35,669 nucleotides of DNA from Dehalococcoidia bacterium (GTDB lineage: Bacteria; Chloroflexota; Dehalococcoidia; Bin125), in contig RKRS01000165.1 in assembly GCA_007571275.1 (NCBI GenBank), positions 1-35,669 of the forward strand. Reading direction: 5' to 3'. The translations under genes and the position numbers were made by a program. The notes beneath the pieces were generated by a model. The model did not search any database, was not told the DNA's origin, and saw nothing but the letters and a program-made list of their open reading frames with translations. The first letter of the stretch is position 1. The number at the start of each line of letters is the position of its first letter. This document shows positions 1 to 6,678 of this stretch, one piece after another.

Positions 1-1
1 G

Positions 2-208
2 GGCGTGATTCGCTGGCTGCGGGCGCGCGTTCTGATCGCGCCCAGCGGACGACTGGGTTCGGTTGGTCAACCGTTGTTGTGGAGCGTGACGGCTCGCTTT
101 CTCGACCACTTTGGTTTGAGCGGGCTCGACCAGTTGCCTCCGCTCGAGCAGTTGAAACCACCAGCTCAACAAGGACAACTGTCGCTCGAGACGGAGCCCG
201 AGAGATGA
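2..208 (+). CDS. scpB: SMC-Scp complex subunit ScpB, C-terminal end (5' truncated by window)
   Basis: ScpB is the kleisin-binding winged-helix partner of SMC and ScpA in chromosome condensation and segregation. Only the last 68 or so residues are in the window, read in the frame of base 2. The recognisable part is the second winged-helix domain: a GR.GSVGQPLLW turn followed by TARFLDHFGL and LDQLPPLE. These match the conserved family ending of the type GRP.LYGTT.EFL.HFGL..L.ELPPL. A short polar tail rich in Q and P follows. The stop codon overlaps the start of the next gene in an ATGA arrangement, implying translational coupling. The upstream part, and probably scpA, lie outside the window. 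Confidence 0.82.
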   Translation, partial: GVIRWLRARVLIAPSGRLGSVGQPLLWSVTARFLDHFGLSGLDQLPPLEQLKPPAQQGQLSLETEPER

Positions 209-510
209 CCTATATCACCGTGCTCACGGTCGAGTTGCTAATCTTCGAGTCGGCAACGCTCAAGGAGAAACGGGCGGTCATTCGCCAGGTCATGCAGCGG
301 ACGCGAAACAAGTTTCCGGTGGCCGCCGCTGAGGTTGCGCAGCAGGACGATCCGAGCCATGCGACGCTGGCGTTTGCCGCTATCGCGTCCGACGCGCAGA
401 TCTCGCACGCGACTGCTCAACGGGTATTCACGTTTATCGAAGATTTGCGGCTGGATTGTCAGGTGGGGATGGTATCGACAGAGACTGTGAGCTTCTCGTC
501 GACGACCTGA
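205..510 (+). CDS. DUF503 / YlxP-like small protein
   Basis: A 101-residue protein of the DUF503 (YlxP) family, whose biochemical role is not established. The family signature is clear: an N-terminal beta strand (TVLTVELLIFESATLKEKR), then an arginine-rich helix (VIRQVMQRTRNKF), AVAEV-like VAAAEVAQQDD, and a C-terminal helix near FTFIEDL. The ATG at 205 is preferred over an in-frame upstream start at 79 because it overlaps the scpB stop (ATGA), has GGAG 8 bases upstream, and gives the normal family length. Its 3' end overlaps the 3' end of the convergent rimO by 52 bases (459-510), so the last 17 residues may be poorly constrained. Confidence 0.78.
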   Translation: MTYITVLTVELLIFESATLKEKRAVIRQVMQRTRNKFPVAAAEVAQQDDPSHATLAFAAIASDAQISHATAQRVFTFIEDLRLDCQVGMVSTETVSFSSTT

Positions 511-1781
511 GCCCAGAGGTCGTGACCCATTGCCTCGATGATCTCGACTGTTCTGAATTCGCCCGGGTTCGCCTCGCCCAGCGCGAGTACCAGACCATCG
601 ACTTCGGCCGCTTCGCGGTAGGTGCGCCCAGCAATGATCGGCTCGCCATCGTCGGTGGTCTGTCCCGCTTCCGATTCCACCAGCAGCTCGAGTTGGCGAC
701 CGACTTGTTGCTCGTTCCTCCGGGCCGAGATATCAGCCAGCAGCAGCATTAGCTCCTCATGGCGTCGATGCTTGGTCCGTTCAGGAATCTGCTCAGACAT
801 ATCGGCCGCTGGCGTGCCGCGTTGCGGCGAGTAGATGAACGCGCCGGCGCGGTCGAACTCGGCATCAGCGACAAAATCGAGCAGTTCGCCGAATTCAGAC
901 TCCGATTCGCCAGGGAATCCGACGATGAACGTGGTGCGAATAGCGATATCAGGCATGGCAGCGCGCAGGCGATCGAGCGTGCCACGGACCATGCCCATGT
1001 TGTGCGGACGTTTCATCCGTCGCAGCACGGTTGGCGATCCATGCTGCAGCGGGATGTCGAGGTAATGACAGACCTGGGGCGTGTTGGCCATGACTTCGAC
1101 CAGGCTGGGAGTCACGAATCCGGGATAGGCATACATCAAGCGGAGCCAGTCAGCGCCCGACTCGGCCGCCAATCGCTCGATCAGCCGAGCGAGTCCGTTG
1201 GCGTCACCCCACTCGGCTCCGTAGGCGGTGCTGTCCTGGGCAACGAGTACGATCTCGCGCGCGCCTCGGGCCACGAGCGCTCGCGCCTCACTGACCAGCG
1301 CGTCAGGGCGGACGCTACGGAACTGCCTGCCCTTGATGCCCGGGATGTTGCAAAAGGTGCACGGTCGCGCGCAGCCGTCGGAGATTTTCAGGTAGGCGGA
1401 TGGCCTCAGACCAAGCGACGTGTCCGGAATGTCTCGCTCGGCCTCGACGATTCCCGCGTGTTCGGCGATCTCTTGCCACGCCTCGATGCCGAAGGCGGCG
1501 TCGATTCCGTCGATCTCAATGACCTGTTCCCGCTCGATCTGCGACCAACAACCGGTGACGACGAGCTGCTGATCGGGAACGCGCTCGGCCGCGAGAAACT
1601 GCGCGGCGGCTCGCGATTCCTCGCGGGCGTCGTCGATGAAGCCGCACGTGTTGAGGATGACCAGATCAGCCTCCATGCGATTGGGCGTCGCGCGGTGTCC
1701 GGCCTGTTCAAGGGTTTGGGCAATGCGGTCCGAGTCGGTCGTGTTCTTGGGACAACCGAGGGTCACGATTTGGTATCGCAT
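459..1781 (-). CDS. rimO: Ribosomal protein uS12 methylthiotransferase RimO
   Basis: RimO is a radical-SAM enzyme that adds a methylthio group to an aspartate of ribosomal protein S12. The 440-residue protein has the three expected parts. The N-terminal UPF0004 domain carries cluster-binding cysteines C10 (LGCPKN), C46 (LNTCGFI) and C78 (TGCWSQ). The radical-SAM domain has the CxxxCxxC motif C137-C141-C144 in DGCARPCTFCNIPGIKG. A C-terminal TRAM-like domain begins near residue 370. The DGCxxxCxFC..P..KG context and the LYAYP-like MYAYP strand favour RimO over MiaB. The ATG shares its A with the TGA of the upstream RodZ-like gene (TGATG), so the two are coupled. The C-terminal tail runs 52 bases into the convergent DUF503 gene. 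Confidence 0.93.
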   Translation of the reverse strand: MRYQIVTLGCPKNTTDSDRIAQTLEQAGHRATPNRMEADLVILNTCGFIDDAREESRAAAQFLAAERVPDQQLVVTGCWSQIEREQVIEIDGIDAAFGIEAWQEIAEHAGIVEAERDIPDTSLGLRPSAYLKISDGCARPCTFCNIPGIKGRQFRSVRPDALVSEARALVARGAREIVLVAQDSTAYGAEWGDANGLARLIERLAAESGADWLRLMYAYPGFVTPSLVEVMANTPQVCHYLDIPLQHGSPTVLRRMKRPHNMGMVRGTLDRLRAAMPDIAIRTTFIVGFPGESESEFGELLDFVADAEFDRAGAFIYSPQRGTPAADMSEQIPERTKHRRHEELMLLLADISARRNEQQVGRQLELLVESEAGQTTDDGEPIIAGRTYREAAEVDGLVLALGEANPGEFRTVEIIEAMGHDLWAQVVDEKLTVSVDTIPT

Positions 1782-2545
1782 CAGCCGCCGCCAGTCGAAG
1801 CGCCGGGGCGCGGACCGCGGCTGACCACGAGGGTGATCACGGCATCCTCAAGCGGTTGGGCGCCGGGCGCGGGAGATTGCTCGAGCACGGTGCCAAGCGG
1901 CGAATCGTCGTAGATTGAGATCACGACATAGGGCGCATTGAGCCGCTTGATGAAGTTGATCGCTTCGCGAGAGCTGAACTGGAGCAGGTCGGGCAAGGGG
2001 CCGAAATCAACGTTGGTCGGAACCGAAGCGCTGATCGTCTGCTCCAGCGTCTCGCTCGTGGTATCGATGCCAGGTACATCGCGCGTTTCCTCGACCGGCT
2101 CAACCTCGTCGCGCAGGCCCACGACTGCGACCACGGCGCCAATGATCACCAGGATCACGACCGCCGCGGCGAGCCACGGACCGAGATGCACTCGCGGTGG
2201 TCGCAGTTCCTCGCGCGGTCTGCCGCTGCGCTCGGCGGCCTCGTAGGATTCGATCGTCTCCTGAGCGAGCTGAAGCCCCTCACCGGCGATACTCGGCTCG
2301 AACGGGAATCGCTCCAGGAGCGGCCCCTCATCCAGCCCGAGGTATTGCGCATAGGAGCTGAGGAAGCCTCGGGCGAAGGGCGCGGCTGGCATTCGTCGCC
2401 AGTCTTCCGCTTCGAGCGCCTCGAGGTAATGACGCGCAATGCGGGTGGCCTGATGCGCCTGAGCGATCGAGCGGCCACGCCGAATCCTGGCCTGACGGAG
2501 TTCTTCACCGATGCCCGTCAAGTTGGCGTCGCCTCGGCTGACCAT
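1781..2545 (-). CDS. RodZ-like HTH membrane protein with C-terminal PASTA-like domain
   Basis: A 254-residue single-pass membrane protein. Residues about 8-80 form a RodZ/HTH_25-type helix-turn-helix (IGEELRQARIRRG..., ARHYLEALEAEDW, PFARGFLSSYAQYLGLD). A hydrophobic segment around 123-145 would anchor it. Residues about 175-246 look like one PASTA repeat: PLPDLL..SSREAINFIKRL, VLEQSPAPGAQPLEDAVITLVVSRGP. RodZ proteins link the MreB cytoskeleton to the wall, and PASTA domains bind muropeptides or lipid II. A role in wall sensing or cell shape is therefore inferred. The gene sits 2 bases after the dehydrogenase and overlaps rimO by one base; HTH-rimO neighbourhoods are common. A TTG at 2521 preceded by GAGG is an alternative start. 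Confidence 0.75.
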   Translation of the reverse strand: MVSRGDANLTGIGEELRQARIRRGRSIAQAHQATRIARHYLEALEAEDWRRMPAAPFARGFLSSYAQYLGLDEGPLLERFPFEPSIAGEGLQLAQETIESYEAAERSGRPREELRPPRVHLGPWLAAAVVILVIIGAVVAVVGLRDEVEPVEETRDVPGIDTTSETLEQTISASVPTNVDFGPLPDLLQFSSREAINFIKRLNAPYVVISIYDDSPLGTVLEQSPAPGAQPLEDAVITLVVSRGPRPGASTGGG

Positions 2546-2547
2546 AT

Positions 2548-3588
2548 CTAAATCTCGGCGTCCGGAATCACGGCGGTCTTGAGCACGGACGGATCGGTGC
2601 GTGAGGTGTAGGACTGATCCGCAACAGAGAGCATGAATCGGTGTGAGACGATGCGGTCAACCGCGTCCAGCGTCGGCAGCAACGCAGCCGTGCGGCGGAA
2701 CTGATCGGGCGTGGCGTTTTGCGTACCGGTCAATGAGACCTCGCGGTAGTGGAGGTCATTGACATCGACGACCGCAGACGACTCAGGAGGGAAGCCGGCG
2801 AACAGATTGACGCTGCTCTGTCGGCCGGCGACCTGAAGCGCCGCCTCGGTCAATCCGTTGAGGCCAACGGACACGATCACAATGTCGCATCCGTTGCCGC
2901 CTGTCGCTTCGGCGACGGTCGCTTGTAACTCATCCACATCGCCGCCACAGACGCGCGTCGCGCCGATGTCAGCCGCTGCGGCGCGTCGCACATCGACCGG
3001 CTCTGACACGATGATCTCTCCCGCGCCCAAGGCTCGGGCGAGGAGGACATGAAGCAAGCCCATCGGTCCCGCGCCGAGAATGGCGACGCTGGCGCCGGCT
3101 CGGAACCGACAGGACTCGAGGGAGTTGAGTACGCAGGCAGTGGGTTCGGTCAGCGCCGCGCGACCCCAGTCGGCGCCCTCAGCGAGCTTCACCGCGTGAC
3201 CCTGGGCGACCAACGAGGCCGGCAGCAGAACCTGCTCGGCCAGTCCGCCGTTGGCGTCGTAGCCCAGTGTGCGTCGTGACGTGCAGCGGTTGCGCAGGCC
3301 ACGTCGGCAGAACTCGCAGCCGCCGCAGGCGATGATCGGGTACACGGCGACGCCATCACCGAGTTGGAGATCGTCGACGCCGTCGCCCAGTTTGACCACC
3401 TGTCCGGCAAACTCATGACCGGGGATGACGCCGGGCCTGGCGTACTTCTCGCCGCGATAAACGCGCAGGTCGGAGGCGCAGACGCTGGCCGCTCCGACTT
3501 CGATGACCACTTCGCCCGGTCCCGGTTCGGGCGATGGTACGTCGTCAACCCGAATCTGGCCGGGCTGGTCGAAGATGAGAGCTCGCAT
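2548..3588 (-). CDS. Zinc-dependent medium-chain dehydrogenase (alcohol/polyol type)
   Basis: A 346-residue NAD(P)-dependent MDR dehydrogenase. The catalytic-zinc ligands are C37 (VCASD), the GHE motif H58-E59 and E148 (TEPTACVLN). The structural-zinc lobe is C88, C91, C94 and C102 (ACGGCEFCRRGLRNRC). The Rossmann motif GAGPMG is at 172-177. The Glu at the EPTA position and the overall layout resemble sorbitol, threonine or L-iditol dehydrogenases, but the substrate cannot be assigned. The gene lies 42 bases after rpsT and 2 bases before the RodZ-like gene on the same strand, so it is probably co-transcribed with them. No functional link to translation is obvious. Confidence 0.85.
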   Translation of the reverse strand: MRALIFDQPGQIRVDDVPSPEPGPGEVVIEVGAASVCASDLRVYRGEKYARPGVIPGHEFAGQVVKLGDGVDDLQLGDGVAVYPIIACGGCEFCRRGLRNRCTSRRTLGYDANGGLAEQVLLPASLVAQGHAVKLAEGADWGRAALTEPTACVLNSLESCRFRAGASVAILGAGPMGLLHVLLARALGAGEIIVSEPVDVRRAAAADIGATRVCGGDVDELQATVAEATGGNGCDIVIVSVGLNGLTEAALQVAGRQSSVNLFAGFPPESSAVVDVNDLHYREVSLTGTQNATPDQFRRTAALLPTLDAVDRIVSHRFMLSVADQSYTSRTDPSVLKTAVIPDAEI

Positions 3589-3630
3589 GTGTGGGCCTAT
3601 CGCGACAGGCGCGACGCCGAGCAGGCTCAG

Positions 3631-3963
3631 TTAGGGCGTACGCGCCGGCTCAGGCGGACGGCTACGTGGTCGACGAGCCGCATCGGGGTTGCGTGAAGTG
3701 TGATATTGCCGCAACAGCCGTGACTTGCGTCGGGCGGCAGTGTTGGCATGGATGACGCCGCGCTGGGCAGCTCGGTCGAGCGCGCTCACGGCGCGCTGGA
3801 TGGCGGTGTCCGCGTCAGACCATTTCTGCGTATCGACGGCGTCGTCAATGGCGTCAAGCGCGGCGCGCACGGAGCCGCGCGCGTAGGTTCGGATTGGCTT
3901 GTTGCGCATCCGCCGCTTTTGGCTCTGGCGCAGATATTTGATGGCAGCAGCCTTGTTGGCCAC
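3631..3963 (-). CDS. rpsT: 30S ribosomal protein S20 (bS20), GTG start
   Basis: A small basic protein that binds 16S rRNA early in 30S assembly. The start MANKAAAIKYLRQSQKRRMRNK and the conserved GVIHANTAARRKSRL block are diagnostic for bS20. It starts with GTG at 3963, supported by an AGAGGGG ribosome-binding site about 6 bases upstream. At 110 residues it is longer than the typical length of about 87, because of a basic, proline-rich tail after RRKSRLLRQYH. It heads a minus-strand run with the dehydrogenase, RodZ-like gene and rimO, and is divergent from murJ. A good promoter candidate lies at 3991-4018. Confidence 0.93.
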   Translation of the reverse strand: MANKAAAIKYLRQSQKRRMRNKPIRTYARGSVRAALDAIDDAVDTQKWSDADTAIQRAVSALDRAAQRGVIHANTAARRKSRLLRQYHTSRNPDAARRPRSRPPEPARTP

Positions 3964-3990
3964 GACAACCCCTCTTTCACAATCCGCCTC

Positions 3991-4018
3991 ATCGTATCAG
4001 CCGATCCGCGAATGTCTA
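3991..4018 (-). promoter_or_regulatory. Sigma-70-type promoter candidate for rpsT operon
   Basis: On the minus strand, TAGACA (4018-4013) and TACGAT (3996-3991) are separated by 16 bases. They match the -35 and -10 consensus at five and four of six positions. The predicted start near 3984 gives a leader of about 20 bases containing the AGAGGGG site of rpsT. The assignment is by pattern only. Confidence 0.5.
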
Positions 4019-4062
4019 CCGCGCGGCGCGGGTTGACGCGGGTTGATTGGCGTACGAGGCGC

Positions 4063-5757
4063 ATGACTGGTCGGTCGACACGGCGCGCGCGTGCATCTTT
4101 CGCCGCGATTTGCCACAGTGCGGAGGTGAGCCTGAATTCCCCGACCTCCCTGCGCGCGCGACTGTCGGGCAGCCGCAGCACCGTGATCGGCGCGGTGCTG
4201 CTGATCGGCCTGTCGTTTCTCGGTTCGCGTCTGCTCGGCGCGGCGCGGACGATTGTGATCGCCGATCAGTACGGTACGTCGGTCGAGTTGGACGCGTTCT
4301 GGGTGGCGATGCGCCTGCCCGATCTCGTCTTCCAGTTGTTGGCCGGTGCGACGCTCGCGTCCGCCTTCATCCCGGTCTACGCCCGAGTCTTGCAAGATCG
4401 TGGCGAGCGGGCCGCCTGGAGACTGGCCAGCATCGTCCTGAACTGGGTCCTGATCGGCACCATCGCGCTGGCGGCGGGCGTATTCCTCGCCGCCGACTGG
4501 ATCGTCCCGCTGCTGGCGCCCGGCCTGGGCGAGGACTCGGGCATCCAGAACGTGATCATGGACGATGCGATCTTCCTGACGCGGGTGTTGCTGCTCTCGC
4601 CCATTCTGTTCGCTGTCAGCGGGATGTTGACCGGCATGCTGCACGCGCGACAGCACTTCCTGCTGCCAGCGATCTCTCCACTGCTCTACAACCTGGCCTT
4701 CATCCTGGGGCCGCTGCTGCTGCCCAAGGAGCTGGGCGTTGAGGCGCTGGTGATCGGCGTGATCGCCGGGTCGGGACTGCACCTGATGATCCAGCTGCCC
4801 GCGCTGTCCACCGCGTTGATCCGATCAGGCGGCGGTCTGGGACTGCACTTCAGCCTGGGCGACGGGGAAGTGCGGGAGGTGCTGCGCCTGATGGGACCGC
4901 GCATGCTGGGACTGGCCGCCGCCCAGATCAACCTGATCGTGCTGACGTTCTTCGGTTCGCTGGTGGGCGATTCCTCGATCTCGATCCTCAACTTCGCCTG
5001 GTTGTTGTTGATGTTCCCGGTGGGCGTGTTCGGGATGTCACTGGCGACGGCCATCTTCCCGAGCCTGGCCGAACGCGCCGCCAGCGGCGGACCCGGCGCG
5101 GTCACGGCGATGGTCTCGCAAGCGCTGCGCTTCACGCTGTTTCTGGCAATTCCCGCGTCGATTGGCATGCTGCTCTTACGAGACTCAATCGTCAAAACAC
5201 TGCTCGAGCACGGCGCCTTTGACGCGACCGCCACGCCGTTGGTCAGTGACGTGTTGCTGTTCTTTTCAATTGGCCTGTTCGCGCATGCGGCGATTGAGAT
5301 CGTCTCACGCGGGTTTTATGTACTGGGCGACACGCGCACGCCGGTCGCGCTGGCGATTGCGTCGATGCTGCTCAACATCATTCTCTCGGCTGCGCTGGTC
5401 GGTCCGCTGGAGCTGCAGGGGCTGGCGCTGGCGCTGTCGATCTCGGCGATCGCGGAATGCAGCTTGCTCACGATCTTGCTGCACGGCAGGTTGGGGCGTC
5501 AGCTGATCTCCCGAACGGTGTGGTGGTCGACGCTCAAGACCGTAGTCGCAGCGGTGATCATGGGCCAGCTGATCTGGCTGCTGCTCGAAATCCTGACCGG
5601 GCTCGATTTCGCCAGGGATTCCTGGCTCACACTCGTACTGGGTGTAGTTGGTGGCGGAGTCGTCTATCTCGCCCTGAGCCTGATCATGAGGCAGGACGAA
5701 GCGGAAGTGTTGATCCTGCGAGTGGAATCTGTGCTCTCGCGCGCACTTCGTCGCTAG
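4063..5757 (+). CDS. murJ: Lipid II flippase MurJ
   Basis: A polytopic membrane protein of the MurJ/MviN family, which flips lipid II across the cytoplasmic membrane for peptidoglycan synthesis. The hallmark N-terminal block is present: GLSFLGSRLLGAARTIVIAD, DAFWVAMRLPDLVFQLLAGATLASAFIPVY. The typical MurJ succession of hydrophobic helices follows, up to about residue 555. The ATG at 4063 with GAGG just upstream gives 564 residues. A GTG at 4126, directly after GGAG, would give 543 residues starting about 16 residues before the first helix, which is equally plausible. The open frame extends further upstream to 3748, but that part is antisense to rpsT and is not supported. Divergent from rpsT. 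Confidence 0.9.
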   Translation: MTGRSTRRARASFAAICHSAEVSLNSPTSLRARLSGSRSTVIGAVLLIGLSFLGSRLLGAARTIVIADQYGTSVELDAFWVAMRLPDLVFQLLAGATLASAFIPVYARVLQDRGERAAWRLASIVLNWVLIGTIALAAGVFLAADWIVPLLAPGLGEDSGIQNVIMDDAIFLTRVLLLSPILFAVSGMLTGMLHARQHFLLPAISPLLYNLAFILGPLLLPKELGVEALVIGVIAGSGLHLMIQLPALSTALIRSGGGLGLHFSLGDGEVREVLRLMGPRMLGLAAAQINLIVLTFFGSLVGDSSISILNFAWLLLMFPVGVFGMSLATAIFPSLAERAASGGPGAVTAMVSQALRFTLFLAIPASIGMLLLRDSIVKTLLEHGAFDATATPLVSDVLLFFSIGLFAHAAIEIVSRGFYVLGDTRTPVALAIASMLLNIILSAALVGPLELQGLALALSISAIAECSLLTILLHGRLGRQLISRTVWWSTLKTVVAAVIMGQLIWLLLEILTGLDFARDSWLTLVLGVVGGGVVYLALSLIMRQDEAEVLILRVESVLSRALRR

Positions 5758-5866
5758 CAGCGCCGGGGGGGGTCTGAGGTGATCTGACAGGCTCTGATAG
5801 AGTTGAGCTTGTTCCGGCGCTGATCGGCTCACAGACGTCCAGATATTGACACCATTGCGAGAAACC

Positions 5867-6340
5867 ATGGCCTTGCAGGATCGCTCGATCGTATGCCGCG
5901 ACTGCGGACGCGATTTCGTTTTCACTTCGGGTGAGCAGGAGTTCTACCAGTCCAAAGGACTACAGAACGATCCGGTCCGTTGCCCCGAATGTCGTTCCGT
6001 GCGCAAGTCAATCCGTACCTCGCCCGAGGCCGAAGCCGGCTACGTGCGCTACGGCGGCGCGGCCTCGTTTGGCGGCAGGACGCCGCGTCAGATGCATCCG
6101 GCCGCCTGCGCGATGTGCGGCGACATGATTGAAGTCCCGTTCCTGCCGCGCGGTGATCGCCCGGTCTTCTGCACGACCGTGAAGCGGATCATGACGCTGG
6201 GCTATCAGATGGACGAGATCCAACAGCGTTGGGGCATCCACCCGTGCCAGGTCGAGGGCATCAACCAGGATTTGCGACGCGGCCTGATTGCGCCAAAGCC
6301 AGGCGTCGAAGCGCCTGACTATGAGCGCAGCCGCTCGTAG
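5867..6340 (+). CDS. Zinc-ribbon protein with incomplete second zinc site
   Basis: A 157-residue soluble protein. The first zinc ribbon is intact: C10-C13 (IVCRDCGRDFVFTSGEQEFY) and C39-C42 (VRCPECRS), the bacterial zf-trcl-like arrangement (QD..L.C.DCG..F.FT.GEQEFY..KG). A second ribbon starts with C81-C84 (AACAMCGDMIEVPFLPRGDRPVFC). Its closing pair is broken: C102 is followed by TTVKRI instead of the usual DC. The chain then continues into a helical segment (LGYQMDEIQQRWGIHPCQVEGI) that contains C127. Such proteins are of unknown function and presumably bind nucleic acid or protein. The ATG at 5867 is chosen because homologous proteins begin close to QDR; a TTG lies in frame at 5846. It is followed by two genes ending in ileS. 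Confidence 0.72.
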   Translation: MALQDRSIVCRDCGRDFVFTSGEQEFYQSKGLQNDPVRCPECRSVRKSIRTSPEAEAGYVRYGGAASFGGRTPRQMHPAACAMCGDMIEVPFLPRGDRPVFCTTVKRIMTLGYQMDEIQQRWGIHPCQVEGINQDLRRGLIAPKPGVEAPDYERSRS

Positions 6341-6366
6341 CGGACAGAGGCACGCAGAAGGACAAC

Positions 6367-6678
6367 ATGGCAGACTCGCTGGCGCAACGCTGGATGCGCC
6401 TGATCGGCGGTCAGGGTCGGCCCACCGCTCGGCCACCGAGTGACGCCGAAGTCGCAGATACCGTCTCCCGTTATCCCGAACGCGCCGCACAGGCGCTGGT
6501 CGATCAGTCGCGTCGCCGTGGACAGGCGGCGTCTGCGAGAGAGGCGCGCGGCTGGATTAGCCAGCAGCTCGAAGAAGCTGCCGCCCTGCTCGACCAAGCG
6601 ACCCGCGAGCGCATCGGCGATTTGGCTGAGGCGCAGATCGCGAAACGATTCCCCAAGGATTCAACCGACGATGGCTGA
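6367..6678 (+). CDS. Uncharacterised 103-residue protein coupled to ileS
   Basis: I do not recognise this protein. It is soluble, charged and alanine/arginine-rich, and predicted to be mostly helical. The N-terminus is MADSLAQRWMRLIGG, then a proline-containing linker, then helices around SDAEVADTVSRYP, AQALVDQSRRRG and WISQQLEEAAALLDQATRERI. There are no Cys residues, signal peptide or membrane segment. A strong ribosome-binding site (AAGGA, 5 bases before the ATG) and an 8-base overlap with the ileS start (ATGGCTGA) argue that it is a real gene translated with ileS. It follows the zinc-ribbon gene by 26 bases. Confidence 0.7.
   Translation: MADSLAQRWMRLIGGQGRPTARPPSDAEVADTVSRYPERAAQALVDQSRRRGQAASAREARGWISQQLEEAAALLDQATRERIGDLAEAQIAKRFPKDSTDDG

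Noticed and set aside
759-1913. Long plus-strand frame (384 codons) opposite rimO
   Set aside because: It is antisense to a clear rimO, has no recognisable domain, and its composition is that of a shadow of a GC-rich gene.
4029-4048. Direct repeat of CGCGGGTTGA between rpsT and murJ as a promoter or operator
   Set aside because: Only two short GC-rich units, and no -10 at suitable spacing downstream.
3997-4782. 261-codon minus-strand frame opposite murJ
   Set aside because: Antisense shadow of murJ with low-complexity Q/R/D composition.
6560-6671. Search for a T-box leader before ileS
   Set aside because: The space is coding and overlaps the preceding gene; no leader RNA structure is possible there.
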